This document shows, one piece after another, positions 33,585 to 43,407 of a stretch of 64,000 nt of DNA. The notes under the pieces were generated by a model. It searched no databases, was not told the DNA's origin, and saw nothing but the letters and a program-made list of their open reading frames with translations. Where the stretch lies: contig JAKFUG010000032.1 of assembly GCA_021732785.1 (NCBI GenBank), forward strand, positions 1 through 64,000, read 5' to 3'. Origin of the DNA: Planctomycetaceae bacterium. Its GTDB lineage: Bacteria; Planctomycetota; Planctomycetia; Planctomycetales; Planctomycetaceae. Within the stretch, counting starts at the first letter, position 1. Each line of letters begins with the position of its first letter. The translations under genes were made by a program, and so were the position numbers.

Positions 33585-35671
33585 GGTGGGAAGTTCTCCT
33601 CGCAGCCCGGCAACGTGATGCGAAACACTGTTCCGCAATCCGGGCGGCTTTCGACGGCGATTTCACCGCGCAATTCGCGGATCGTTTGTGCCGCGGAGTA
33701 TAACCCCAACCCGGTCCCATCGGCTTTGCTGGTCGCGAATGGCTGAAATAATTGGTCTTGAATTTCCGCCGGAATGCCCGGCCCGGTGTCCCGGACTTCG
33801 ATGATCACGTTGGACGTTTCCCGGCGGACACTCACGGTGACCGTTCCCTCCGCGTGGCAGGCTTCCACGGCATTGAGGATCAAGTTCAACAGCACCGACT
33901 GCAGCGCCTCGCGCGAAGCCGCCACAACGATGGTCGCGGGCGGCGCATCGAAGTGAATCTGCACTTGTTGCTGATGGGCCCGATGTTGAATGATGTGGAC
34001 GGTCGCGGTCACAATGGGGCGAACATCTGTCGCAGCGCCGCCGTGTGAGGGACCATCCGTGCGGACAAAGCCGAGCAATTGCTGCGTGGTTCGGGAGAGA
34101 CGATCAATTTCCTGCAGCACGAGCCGTAAGGATTCCGCTTGTTCGGATTGCGGCGGGCTTTCTTCGAGGGCCACCGCCGCCAGCGTTTTGATTGATGAAA
34201 GAGGGTTCTTGATTTCATGGGCGAGTGAGCCCGCCAGCAACCCCAGGGCGGACAGCTTTTCCGCTTGCCACACGCGCCGCTCGGCCGTGGCGCGGGCGGC
34301 TTGCACGATGGTGTGCCGAACGGCTGCGACCCATTGCTCGCTGAGCAGGACGAGCGTGTTGAGTTCTTCCTCGTCCCAGCCTTCCCCACCGGGTATGGCG
34401 CGCAGACACCACAAGTTCTGCAAACCTTCGTACTCGGTGCGAATCAACAGCGTGATCCGCAGCCGCAACAGCCGTTCGGCGAGTCGACGGGTGGGGGCCT
34501 GATCCGCGAACAAAACCAACTGCTCCGCGGGCCATTCGGCGGCGATATGATCGAGCAATTCCTGTGGACACAAGGGTTGTGAACTGGCTTCCAGGCGGAA
34601 CGGGCTCGCTGCGTCCGTGACGAGAATCTGCACCGCGTCGACACCGGATAGTTGCTGCAACGCACGGACAAACCACGCCGCCAGTTCATCGGGCGTGTTG
34701 CCGCCGTGGGCCGCGAGATCGACGGCGAGCTTTCGGACTTCCCTGCGAAATTGCCGGACGGACGTACTCGTGAGATAACGGATCGCTTCACGGACCCGCC
34801 GACGAACGGGCTGGTAACCGGCGATCAATGCGACCCCGAGTCCGATTTCAAACCAGACGAATTCGATGCCCACGCGATCGTGCCATGCCGATTCCAACGG
34901 AGTGACGAGGCTGCGATGGATCAGCGCCAGGATGACGAGAATCCCGCTGTACACAACCGTGCGTTCCAACACCAGCGGCAGGAATCCATACCGCAACACA
35001 AAATAAGCGAACAGCACGGCCGGTGGCGAAGGCAACAAAACGAGCACGGAGTAACAGGCCACATACGAGTTCGGCCAGGCGGGAAGGGCCACTTGCAGAA
35101 TGCAGTCGAGCACGATCGTCATGGCGATCAGTGTTGCCGACAGGCAGCGCAGAAACGGACGACCAGCCGGTAAATCGGAACCGCGGGAAGCGCGCCATAA
35201 CACCACGGCCGCGAGGAATGAAATGACCGTGGTGGTGACAAGATATGGCAGCACCAGCGGCGCGATCTGCTGGAGGAATGGCACGGCCGGATCGGGATGA
35301 AGGGACATCGCAATCGGCACCGCGAGCAAGACCGGTGCATACAGAAATGGTTCGTAACCCCGTCGCTGCGGTGCCCCGAACCAGCCGGTGGTTGCCAGCC
35401 GGACGACGGAGTGCATCAGGCTGCAGGGCATGCCGAGGAGCCCGCAGACCATGCAAACCATCGCGAACCAGCGGAGAAACGTGGCCGTGGGAACGGGTTC
35501 GCTTTCGAGCAGAAAATAGACACTGGCCCCCGCATGCCAGCACCACGCCGCGGTCGCCAAGGCCACCATCCAGCCTTGGCGAACCCGGCGGTTTCGTTGC
35601 TCGGAGAGGGCCACGAGCAGGACGGTGTCAATCGTCAGTCCCAAAGCAGCAGCGAGAGCAACGGCCTGCAA
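33581..35671 (-). CDS. Membrane sensor histidine kinase
   Basis: This 696-residue kinase begins at TTG 35671. The first 300 residues contain about eight hydrophobic segments, probably a 7TM-type membrane sensor. A GAF-like region (about 310-450) follows, then the HisKA segment with phospho-His in SLAHEIKNPLSSIKT, and the ATPase domain with N box LILNAVEAC, G1 DTGPGIP and G2 GTGLGLYSA. It is the partner of the NtrC-type regulator, with a GTGA overlap. The membrane sensor suggests an envelope or small-molecule signal, not identified. Confidence 0.9.
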   Translation of the reverse strand: MQAVALAAALGLTIDTVLLVALSEQRNRRVRQGWMVALATAAWCWHAGASVYFLLESEPVPTATFLRWFAMVCMVCGLLGMPCSLMHSVVRLATTGWFGAPQRRGYEPFLYAPVLLAVPIAMSLHPDPAVPFLQQIAPLVLPYLVTTTVISFLAAVVLWRASRGSDLPAGRPFLRCLSATLIAMTIVLDCILQVALPAWPNSYVACYSVLVLLPSPPAVLFAYFVLRYGFLPLVLERTVVYSGILVILALIHRSLVTPLESAWHDRVGIEFVWFEIGLGVALIAGYQPVRRRVREAIRYLTSTSVRQFRREVRKLAVDLAAHGGNTPDELAAWFVRALQQLSGVDAVQILVTDAASPFRLEASSQPLCPQELLDHIAAEWPAEQLVLFADQAPTRRLAERLLRLRITLLIRTEYEGLQNLWCLRAIPGGEGWDEEELNTLVLLSEQWVAAVRHTIVQAARATAERRVWQAEKLSALGLLAGSLAHEIKNPLSSIKTLAAVALEESPPQSEQAESLRLVLQEIDRLSRTTQQLLGFVRTDGPSHGGAATDVRPIVTATVHIIQHRAHQQQVQIHFDAPPATIVVAASREALQSVLLNLILNAVEACHAEGTVTVSVRRETSNVIIEVRDTGPGIPAEIQDQLFQPFATSKADGTGLGLYSAAQTIRELRGEIAVESRPDCGTVFRITLPGCEENFPP

Positions 35672-35732
35672 CGCGTTGGTCCTGTGGATGAAGTTGTGAA
35701 AAGTGATCTTTCGTGGTGTTCAGCCTACGCGA

Positions 35733-36107
35733 TCATCGGTTGATTTCGTAGACCTCGATCTCGGACGGATGCAACTCCCGGGAAACTTTGCCGGTTGTCC
35801 AACGGATCCGTCCCGATCCGGCGGGGGGTGGCGGCTGGACGTCTAGTGTCGCGATTTTATCGTCCGTTCCACATTGGTAACGCACCGACGAACCGTGAGC
35901 ACTGTCGCAAACCCAGCGCGTTTGTACGGTCCACCAGGTTCCCTCAAGTTGTAACAGCGTATTAATGGGCAATCGCAGCAATTCGCCTTCCGTGGGTGAA
36001 ACACGGATGCGATCCACCGCCCACCATGTCCACAACAATCGGCCGAACTCACGGACCACATCTCGTACCGACCGACAGGAATTGCGCACGCCAAATTGTG
36101 AAGGCAT
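35733..36107 (-). CDS. Hypothetical protein
   Basis: From ATG 36107 (GGAGA upstream) this is a 124-residue protein with no signal peptide or membrane segment. It contains a Trp-rich stretch (LLWTWWAVDRIRVSP, GTWWTVQTRWVC) and a Pro run (QPPPPAGSGRIRW). I do not recognise the family. It is on the same strand as pspA, downstream of it after the hairpin at 36138-36173. Codon use is consistent with a real gene. Confidence 0.6.
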   Translation of the reverse strand: MPSQFGVRNSCRSVRDVVREFGRLLWTWWAVDRIRVSPTEGELLRLPINTLLQLEGTWWTVQTRWVCDSAHGSSVRYQCGTDDKIATLDVQPPPPAGSGRIRWTTGKVSRELHPSEIEVYEINR

Positions 36108-36137
36108 AACGTGGTCTCCGCGAGGAACGCACCGTGG

Positions 36138-36173
36138 CATCACCGGTGAGGACGGTGTTCCTCACCGGTGATG
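36138..36173. terminator. Strong hairpin downstream of pspA
   Basis: Arms 36138-36151 and 36160-36173 are perfect 14-base inverted repeats around an 8-base loop, directly after the pspA stop. It is probably a terminator or RNA-stabilising hairpin, although no U-tract follows. Confidence 0.6.
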
Positions 36174-36181
36174 GAACCCGG

Positions 36182-36862
36182 TTAGTGTGCTGTGCCGGCC
36201 TGGGCCTGCAACGCGGCCAGTTCCGCCTGGACTTTCTCCCGCCGCGCTTGCTCCCCGAACTGGCGTTCGAGTTCGGCGGCGTTCGGGTCTTTGCCGTCGA
36301 GGCGATCGTAGGCTTCGCTCATCGCTTCCGCCCGGTCGACCCGTTGTTCCATCCGTTCAAATTGAGCGAATGCCGACGAGCTGTCGACGTCACTCAATGC
36401 CTGGGCAATCTTCGTGCTCGATTCCGCCCGGACCAGCCGGGCCGACAGCAGCGTTCGCTTCTGTTTCGCCTGGCGAATCTTGTCTTCGAGATCGCGAACC
36501 GCCTGCTGCAGGCGATTCGTTTCCGACAATTGCTTGGCGTGTTCGTTCTTCAAGCCTTGAGCGCGTTCGTCGGCCAGATGTTTCTGATGCAGTGCCGCTT
36601 CCGCGGACGACGCATCGCCACGCTGCACGGCCTGCGTGGCTCGGGCGTGCCATTGATCGACTTCCGTCCGGGCTTGCTCGGCTCGTTTGCGAAGCTGGAT
36701 TTCATCGGCGATGGCTTCCGCCACCTTGCGACGGATCGACCGCAGTTCTTCGTCCATGTCGATGATCACCTGGTGCAGCATCCGCTCGGGGTCTTCCACC
36801 TGATCCCGCAAGGACGTGATGCTGGACCGCATGATCAACGTGAAGTTTTCAAGCCATTTCAT
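36182..36862 (-). CDS. PspA/IM30 family protein
   Basis: This 226-residue protein is a PspA/Vipp1 relative: MKWLENFTLIMRSSITSLRDQVEDPERML is the usual amphipathic start, and the remainder is long alpha-helical coiled coil through about residue 190. These proteins coat the inner membrane under stress as ESCRT-III-like rods. The C-terminal Vipp1 tail is absent. It lies downstream of an 1181-residue membrane protein gene's end on the same strand order, but the two are separated by 100 bases and probably independent. No PspF-like activator is adjacent, although an NtrC-type gene is 3 kb away. Confidence 0.92.
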   Translation of the reverse strand: MKWLENFTLIMRSSITSLRDQVEDPERMLHQVIIDMDEELRSIRRKVAEAIADEIQLRKRAEQARTEVDQWHARATQAVQRGDASSAEAALHQKHLADERAQGLKNEHAKQLSETNRLQQAVRDLEDKIRQAKQKRTLLSARLVRAESSTKIAQALSDVDSSSAFAQFERMEQRVDRAEAMSEAYDRLDGKDPNAAELERQFGEQARREKVQAELAALQAQAGTAH

Positions 36863-36962
36863 GATTTTGCCTTTCGTTGAGAATCGAACAGTTCATCGAG
36901 ACAGGAATTTCGCGATCGGCCGGAACGCGATTGCGCCCAGCGGGTCATTGGAGAAGACTTTG

Positions 36963-39900
36963 CTACGCCCACGTTTGCAGCGTGGCGGACAACATGCGCA
37001 TCCGTTGCAGCACGAGTTCGCGATGGTTCTCGCAGTACGCTGCGAGGGCGATCACTGAGGAACCGAGAGCGATGCCCACAATCCAGAGCACATCGGTTCG
37101 TTCGAGGCTGCCGCGGACCACGAGGGCCATCAGATCGGCGACGAGAAACGCTGTGCCGGAATACAGCAATGGCCGGGACCGCAAGCCGAGCGACAACACA
37201 CTGACGCCCAGGGACGCTGCCATCAACGTCAGGAGCGGTAACCAGCCGCCGTCCAGAATGTGGAACAACGGCGAGACCAGGATCACGAGCGCTGCGGTGT
37301 AACGCACCATCGTCTTGATGTCGGTATGCAACTTGCGTGGTAACCCTTCGGCAAGCGCGATCAGCGACAATCCCAATGGCATCAAATACAACTGCGGATC
37401 GGTCCACGACAATTCGTGCCACAGCAGCATCTGCGAGGCATTAAAGATCACCGTCGCAATCAACAGGCTGGTGCGGTCGCGGGCTTCCAGCCAGCGGATG
37501 AAGTAAAACATCGCGGCGGCAAGAATCAGCAGACTGTGCAATCCCACGGCCATCGGCGCGAGATGGAACCATGATCCCACGACGCAGACCGCGGCCACCA
37601 CTGCGGGCAGAGAGAAGCCCACGCGATCGAACGGCCGGGCGAAGACCCCATATTTCGATGACGGCGGGCAATAGCGGGCCAACGCGGAGAACAGAAATCC
37701 CGCCGCAAGAGCGGTGCCGAGCGTGGTGATGTGATCGAGCGGCAGGATGTGAAAGCCGATCAGATAACCGAAGCCGATCGCACCGATCCCCAATCCCCAC
37801 CAGACGTCTCCTTCGTGGCGAGAACGCATCGCCGTTCGGAAGCGGTCGCCGACGAGGACGCCGAAGAGCCCGATCAGTGCGAGCAACTCGATTGCCGTCA
37901 GCGGTGCGGCTTGCGTGAACAGCAAACTCAGAGTGCTCAACGCCGTGGCCAATTCCCAGAGGTTTTCTTCCAGCGCGAGCAATTCTTCATCCGGCAGGAA
38001 GCGACGGAATTGCGGCGTGCGGAGCACCGTCAGCCATGCGGCGGCGAGGAACGTCCCGACAATCTGCACGTCGAGCCATGTGTGCGCTGTCACCAAACCG
38101 AGAGACGGACTCGCGGTGACACACGACAATAAGCCCATGAGAAACTGCAGAAAACTTAACTCCATCACGGTGTGCTTCAACCCCGTGCGACCGGCGTAAC
38201 GCGAACGTGTGGCCAGATGGACAATCACCATGCCAGCCGCCAAACGGGCTTGCCAGTTCAGCAGCCCGAGCGTGCCGCAGGCCAGCAGCACTTCGGTGAC
38301 CAAGGCAAACAGGTCGATATGCCGGGCAACGCGAAGGGTCGATTCGTCGCCGTGTCGGGCGGTCATTCTGCGTGCCGCGCCGCTGCCGAGCACGGCTGTC
38401 ATGGCCCACGCGATTGGAAGCCACAGGGTCGCGGTCAAACCATCACCAATGTGGAACAATCCGCGGGCGACAACGATCAGCACGCTGACGCATCCCGCAT
38501 GGACCCACACGGCGGGCAACGAACGCCCGGCGGCGAAGAAACTCCAGGCGGTCACCAGCAATGCGGCAATCCACGCGATGACAGTGAGTTGGTGATCGTG
38601 GGCCACGATCAGCCCACTGATGACGATTCCCTGCGCGAGGGCCAGGCAGCCCGTGGTGACGCGGAGCATGGGGAGTCGAAAAGCATCAACCATGAGCGAT
38701 GACGTCTGGCCTGCCAGCGCGTGGGCCATCGCCCAACCTGTGACCAGCCCGATGGCGGACATCAAAGCCAGCGTGGCCGCATTGATCTCCACCGCGATTC
38801 CATAACGCAATGCGGTCCAGCCGGCGAGCAACAGCAACAACTCGCTGAGCAACGGATAAACCCGGCGGCGTTGATGCACGGCAAGCAGCGCCAGAGTCGG
38901 GATGATCGTGGTTGTTCCCGCCGTGGAAATCAGCGTGCCGAATTGCCCGATCCATCCCGCGATGAGCAGGCACAATGTTGCGGTGCCGAGAAACTCGAAG
39001 ACGCCGGGTGTGTCTTCATCGCGGCCATAAACCGGCACCACGTAATGCAGCAGGCTCAACATCCCCGCCGCTACGGTCATGGCGGTGCAGGAAAAATCCG
39101 CGGGTAATGCCCACTGGCAGATATCACGCAGAAAGACTTCCAGCCCCCAGGCGGCACTCAGCCACGACACGCCCATGCCCCATCGGCAACGTTCGTTCTG
39201 AAAACCGAACCGCAACACGGTCCACAACACGGTCAACACGCTCCCCGCGATGAAGACGGCCTTGGGATCGGTCCATGAGGCCACGAGCATGACCGTGGTC
39301 AGAGCGATCGCCAGTTGTAGGCAGGGCGCGGCGAACAATTCCGATCTCAACCGCCGACCGGCGAATGCCAATCCGAGAATGAACGGGGCATACGTGATCG
39401 CATAGAAGGCGTATGGCAACCGACGTTCACCGACCATTTCGGCCGAGGTCTGCACGACCTGTTTTGCCACCGTTTGAAAATAGACCGGAGTGAATTGATA
39501 CGCGGTTAACAGGCAGAGCAACATCGCCCAGGCAAACACGCGCTGACCGGTCCGCCGCGCGACAGCACCGAAGCATAACGCACAGAGGGCTGCCGTCGGG
39601 ACGAGAGCCACCGGACGTGGTAAATCGGTCATCGCGAGGGCCAGAGCTGCGAGGCACGTCATCAATCCCATCACCAGCGGGACGATGATCTGTGTCGGCC
39701 ACGGAAAGACAATGGCCCCGGTTCGTTGCTGGAAAACGTGTGCGGCCGCATCCGCGGTCAGCAAGACGGGCATCGCCACCAAGGCCAGACCGAAACCCCA
39801 CCACGGCATGGCCATCGTGGTGCCGAAATTCAATATGAACACCGTCAGAAACTGGGCGGCCAGCAAGACCGTGGGAAAGAACGAAAAGATCCGTGGCCAG

Positions 39901-40508
39901 CGTTCTTCTTCGGCCAGCCAAAAGACATGCCGATTGACTTTCACCACCCCGGCGGTGAACACCACCCACAACACCGCTGCGGCGACGGGACCGATTGCGA
40001 CGGGGATCGCCGGTGCCACGGCTCCACTGATGCACAGAATGAGATACGCCCACCAGTAGGTGATCGGAACTTGTCGCAACAGCGTTTGCAGAATGCGTCG
40101 ACTGGCCAGCGCCGTGAAAGCCAGATTGACGATTAACAGCGTTCCGAGGCCGACGTCATGAATCACGCCGGTGAAGCCCTGGGCTTGATCCGGGGCGACC
40201 CATCGCAATGCAAGGAACGTCAACGGGAGCAAACACAAAGTCAGGGCCAGCAACCCCGTGCCCGTCCGCTTGAGCATCAGACGATGCAAACCGACTTCCG
40301 CCAGCCCATACATCACCGCGGTGTAGGCGATGAGCACGAGATACTTCCAGAACGGCGAGTACGTGTCCCAGTGTGCGGTCACGAATTTCAGCGAACTGCC
40401 GAGCAGGACCAGCATGCCCAACCCGAGCATCCATTTGATGCTGCGTTCTTCCAGAAAGCGTTCCAGGAACGACGGCGACGGCGTCGTTGAATCGGGTGCC
40501 GAGGACAT
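36963..40508 (-). CDS. Very large polytopic membrane protein of unknown function
   Basis: This 1181-residue protein is hydrophobic almost throughout, with roughly 30 predicted membrane helices and only short loops. It starts with a Ser/Pro/Thr-rich cytoplasmic segment (about 1-20), then FLEERSIKWMLGLGMLVLLGSSLKFVTAHW. Its character resembles DUF2157/DUF2339-type predicted membrane proteins, but I cannot assign it. No charged cluster suggesting a transporter site or glycosyltransferase loop stands out. GGGAG lies upstream of the ATG. It is next to pspA, which might reflect membrane homeostasis, but this is speculation. Confidence 0.85.
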   Translation of the reverse strand: MSSAPDSTTPSPSFLERFLEERSIKWMLGLGMLVLLGSSLKFVTAHWDTYSPFWKYLVLIAYTAVMYGLAEVGLHRLMLKRTGTGLLALTLCLLPLTFLALRWVAPDQAQGFTGVIHDVGLGTLLIVNLAFTALASRRILQTLLRQVPITYWWAYLILCISGAVAPAIPVAIGPVAAAVLWVVFTAGVVKVNRHVFWLAEEERWPRIFSFFPTVLLAAQFLTVFILNFGTTMAMPWWGFGLALVAMPVLLTADAAAHVFQQRTGAIVFPWPTQIIVPLVMGLMTCLAALALAMTDLPRPVALVPTAALCALCFGAVARRTGQRVFAWAMLLCLLTAYQFTPVYFQTVAKQVVQTSAEMVGERRLPYAFYAITYAPFILGLAFAGRRLRSELFAAPCLQLAIALTTVMLVASWTDPKAVFIAGSVLTVLWTVLRFGFQNERCRWGMGVSWLSAAWGLEVFLRDICQWALPADFSCTAMTVAAGMLSLLHYVVPVYGRDEDTPGVFEFLGTATLCLLIAGWIGQFGTLISTAGTTTIIPTLALLAVHQRRRVYPLLSELLLLLAGWTALRYGIAVEINAATLALMSAIGLVTGWAMAHALAGQTSSLMVDAFRLPMLRVTTGCLALAQGIVISGLIVAHDHQLTVIAWIAALLVTAWSFFAAGRSLPAVWVHAGCVSVLIVVARGLFHIGDGLTATLWLPIAWAMTAVLGSGAARRMTARHGDESTLRVARHIDLFALVTEVLLACGTLGLLNWQARLAAGMVIVHLATRSRYAGRTGLKHTVMELSFLQFLMGLLSCVTASPSLGLVTAHTWLDVQIVGTFLAAAWLTVLRTPQFRRFLPDEELLALEENLWELATALSTLSLLFTQAAPLTAIELLALIGLFGVLVGDRFRTAMRSRHEGDVWWGLGIGAIGFGYLIGFHILPLDHITTLGTALAAGFLFSALARYCPPSSKYGVFARPFDRVGFSLPAVVAAVCVVGSWFHLAPMAVGLHSLLILAAAMFYFIRWLEARDRTSLLIATVIFNASQMLLWHELSWTDPQLYLMPLGLSLIALAEGLPRKLHTDIKTMVRYTAALVILVSPLFHILDGGWLPLLTLMAASLGVSVLSLGLRSRPLLYSGTAFLVADLMALVVRGSLERTDVLWIVGIALGSSVIALAAYCENHRELVLQRMRMLSATLQTWA

Positions 40509-40767
40509 AAGAAACTCCCTGCGCGGTGTGGATGACCATTCGCTGGAAGGAGCCGCATAACAAACGCTGTGCCGAGACTTCGGGCGATGTGCAAATGAGG
40601 GCGGAACCTCTTTAATTGCCGATGCTTATGTCAATCGCCTGCGGCCATTGAAAGCCCGCGCTGCAGTTCGTTCGCTGCACGTCTTCCGCAGGAAAAAAGC
40701 TGCTGGGCGTGGGGCATGCCGGATATTTATGAGGCGGGCTCTGCCGACGTACCGGCCGCTTCAATGA

Positions 40768-41058
40768 TCATTCCCGGTTCACACCGAACTGCAAATCGCG
40801 GCTACGATGTCGTAACACGATGATTCGAATGCTTTCGTCTTCAAGCCGGAATAGGATCCAATACGGAAACCGATGAAGTGGTACGCCACGGATGCCAGGC
40901 AGGATCTCCGCCGGTCGATGCGGAGCCGCACGGATTCGTTCGATCGCTTGAAGATATTTGTCGCGAAACGCAATCCCTCAGCCGGCCTGACGGACTTCGT
41001 AATACTCGGCTGCGGCGATCAATTCGTCGGCGACGGCAGGGGGGTAACTGATGCGCAT
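40768..41058 (-). pseudogene. RelE/ParE-type toxin broken by an in-frame stop (TA module 4)
   Basis: Reading from ATG 41058 gives MRISYPPAVADELIAAAEYYEVRQAG, then TGA (40978-40980), and without a frame change GIAFRDKYLQAIERIRAAPHRP..., ending REpeat-free at a TGA at 40768. The family has Leu (QAGLG) at the stop position, so one base change (for example TTA to TGA) explains it. The full length would be 96 residues, normal for these toxins, with IRGVPLHRFPYWILFRLEDESIRIIVLRHRSRD intact. It overlaps the antitoxin gene by 40 bases. A sequencing error would be the main alternative. Confidence 0.85.
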
Positions 41059-41291
41059 CGTGCCAGCGCCTCATCCAATCGAGCGATCACTTCTTCGTGT
41101 GAAAGCGGAACCACTTGTCCCGAATCCAGCTCCTGGCATCGCTGCTGAACGAGTTCGGCCAACTCAGTGTCGACCACAGGATTCAACTCCGGGCCGTCAA
41201 CGCTCAACCACAACGCATCCGCCAATTCAAGACGCGCCTGCGGCGGCAATCGCATCACAACATTCAAGAGTTCTGCCGTTGAATCGACCAT
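41019..41291 (-). CDS. TIGR02574-like antitoxin (TA module 4)
   Basis: This 90-residue protein begins MVDSTAELLNVVMRLPPQARLELADALWLSVDG, the N-terminal block of addiction module antitoxins, followed by an acidic helix and a region typical of the family (VVPLSHEEVIARLDEAL). It may still repress its promoter or neutralise other toxins. Its toxin partner downstream carries a nonsense codon. Confidence 0.83.
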   Translation of the reverse strand: MVDSTAELLNVVMRLPPQARLELADALWLSVDGPELNPVVDTELAELVQQRCQELDSGQVVPLSHEEVIARLDEALARCASVTPLPSPTN

Positions 41292-41369
41292 CGGTTGGTT
41301 CTCCTCGTTCAGTCTATTCTCCCAAGAGACATTGCAATAGCGTTTCTCTGTGATTGTTGGTCATTCTTC

Positions 41370-43118
41370 CTACTCCGGCACTTTGGCGGCTTCGGCCGCT
41401 TTTTGGGCCGCGAGGAGTTCCAGAATCGCCGACAGTGCGGTCGCGACGGGCAACTTCTTCGCATCCGCATCCCAACGCCATTTGGCTTCGATCACGCCGT
41501 CTTTCAGGCCTTTGCCGCCGATGACGATGCGGAGCGGGATGCCGATGAGATCGGCGTCCTTGAACTTCACGCCGGGACGCTGATCGCGGTCGTCGAGCAG
41601 CACATCGACTCCTGCGGCTTGCAGTTGGTTGTAGAGCATCTCCGTCAGTTTGGTTACCTCTTCCTCGGCGACACCGAGAGGGCAAATAATGACGGAATAC
41701 GGGGCGATGCTCAGCGGCCAGATGAGACCGTTGGCGTCGTTCTTCGTTTCCGTGAGACCGGCGATGATGCGGTTTACGCCGATGCCGTAGCAACCCATGA
41801 TGATCGGTTGTCGCACGGCATTTTCATCGTCGAAGGTGGCATCGAGGGCCACCGAATACTTCGTTCCCAGCTTGAAGACGTGGCCGACTTCGATGCCGTG
41901 GACGAGTTCCAGCGTCCCCTCACCACGCGGTGACGGATCCCCCGCGGCGGCGTTACGGAGATCGTACGTCGTCCGTAATTGATAATCGCGGCTGACGTTC
42001 ACGCCGGTGAGGTGCATATCCGCTTCGTTCGCGCCGGTAATGGCGTTCGCAATCGCGGGGACATCATGATCGGCGATGATCGGACAGTGGATGCCGACCG
42101 GGCCCGCGAATCCCACGGGGGCTCCAGTCACTTTGAAAATCGTGCCGGTGTCAGCGAGTTCCAGCGTCTTCGCATTGAGCGCGCGGCGGACTTTATTCTC
42201 GTTGGCTTCGTGATCGCCACGGATCAAGACCGCCATCGGCTTGTCGTCCGCCATATAGATCAGCGTCTTGATCATCTGCTGGGGCGTGCATTTCAGCATC
42301 TTGCAGACGGCTTCGATGCTGCCGACGTTCGGCGTGCTCACCTTCGCCAACGGGGCGGCGTTGGCGGGGATATTCAAGGGCGGCGTCTTGCGGCCGGTTT
42401 CGGCGCGTTCGAGATTCGCGGCGTAACCGGTCGTCCGGCAATGTACGATCTGGTCTTCCCCATTGTTGGCGGGAATCATGAACTCGTGCGACGCATCGCC
42501 GCCGATCGGACCGCTTTCGGCTTCGACGGGGAGGTAATCCAGACCGCAACGCGCGAAGATGCGGCAGTACGCTTTGTAGATCTTCTGATAGGTGTCGTTC
42601 AGCGATTCCACATTCGCATGGAAGCTGTACGCATCTTTCATCAGGAATTCGCTGGTCCGCAGCACGCCGAACCGCGGGCGTTCTTCGTTCCGGAACTTGA
42701 TCTGGATTTGGTACAGCGTCAGCGGCAACTGTCGGTAACTACTGATGTGCTTCGACATGAGATCGGTCACGACTTCCTCATGGGTCGGGCCGAGCGCCAG
42801 ATGGACGGTGCGGTCGCCCCGCTTCACATCGAACTTGATGAGGACGTTGCCGAACGCTTCTTTGCGGCCGGTCCGTTCAAAGAGGTCGATCGGTTGGAGC
42901 GCCGGCATGAAGATTTCAACACCACCGGCGGCATCCATTTCCTGACGGACGATGGCCTCGGCCTTTTTGAGCGCCCGCAGTCCCAACGGAAGATACGTGT
43001 AGGCCCCCGCCATGAGTTGCCGGATCAACCCGGCCCGCAGCATCCATTGATGGCTGGGGACTTCGGCATCCGAGGGGACTTCCTTCATCGTGGGAATAAA
43101 CGTCTGCGACCAACGCAC
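41370..43118 (-). CDS. proS: Prolyl-tRNA synthetase
   Basis: This 582-residue class II synthetase charges tRNA-Pro. The GTG start (43118) has GGAG upstream. The bacterial-type layout is clear: motif 1 region [16 protein letters not shown], motif 2 [26 protein letters not shown], an inserted YbaK-like editing domain (about 230-400), motif 3 [13 protein letters not shown] and the anticodon-binding domain (about 480-570). It ends in an Ala/Lys-rich tail. It is monocistronic, downstream of GC-rich repeats, and essential. Confidence 0.96.
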   Translation of the reverse strand: MRWSQTFIPTMKEVPSDAEVPSHQWMLRAGLIRQLMAGAYTYLPLGLRALKKAEAIVRQEMDAAGGVEIFMPALQPIDLFERTGRKEAFGNVLIKFDVKRGDRTVHLALGPTHEEVVTDLMSKHISSYRQLPLTLYQIQIKFRNEERPRFGVLRTSEFLMKDAYSFHANVESLNDTYQKIYKAYCRIFARCGLDYLPVEAESGPIGGDASHEFMIPANNGEDQIVHCRTTGYAANLERAETGRKTPPLNIPANAAPLAKVSTPNVGSIEAVCKMLKCTPQQMIKTLIYMADDKPMAVLIRGDHEANENKVRRALNAKTLELADTGTIFKVTGAPVGFAGPVGIHCPIIADHDVPAIANAITGANEADMHLTGVNVSRDYQLRTTYDLRNAAAGDPSPRGEGTLELVHGIEVGHVFKLGTKYSVALDATFDDENAVRQPIIMGCYGIGVNRIIAGLTETKNDANGLIWPLSIAPYSVIICPLGVAEEEVTKLTEMLYNQLQAAGVDVLLDDRDQRPGVKFKDADLIGIPLRIVIGGKGLKDGVIEAKWRWDADAKKLPVATALSAILELLAAQKAAEAAKVPE

Positions 43119-43252
43119 GATTTTCGACTCCGTTCGAGGATTTCTTGTCAGGGCGGGATTCTAGCGGACGGGGTGGCAATGTGAGAAGCCCGGCGTTTTC
43201 GTCAACGCGGAGCTACTGGCTTTCGTAGCCGTTCCGCCACGATCAGCGTGGA

Positions 43253-43381
43253 TGCGGTCCCTTCTCCCCCGTCCGCGGGGGAGAAGGTGGCCGATAGGCC
43301 GGATGAGGGGGCCGAGCGTTTCAATACGCCCCCTCACCCTAACCCTCTCCCCCGCAGACGGGGGACCGGAGACCGGAGTGT
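43253..43381. repeat. GC-rich inverted repeat (CCCTCACCCTAACCCTCTCCC type)
   Basis: The left part (TCTCCCCCGTCCGCGGGGGAGA plus GGCCGGATGAGGGGG) and right part (CCCCCTCACCCTAACCC plus CTCCCCCGCAGACGGGGGA) are imperfect inverse copies with internal hairpins. This type of interspersed palindrome is known in many GC-rich genomes. It lies between proS and the LysR-like gene. Confidence 0.7.
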
Positions 43382-43407
43382 CCGGGCTTACGTTTCGGAC
43401 TCGAGGT

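Noticed and set aside
40978-40980. TGA in the module 4 toxin as a selenocysteine codon
   Set aside because: The family has leucine here and there is no reason for selenocysteine; a nonsense mutation is simpler.
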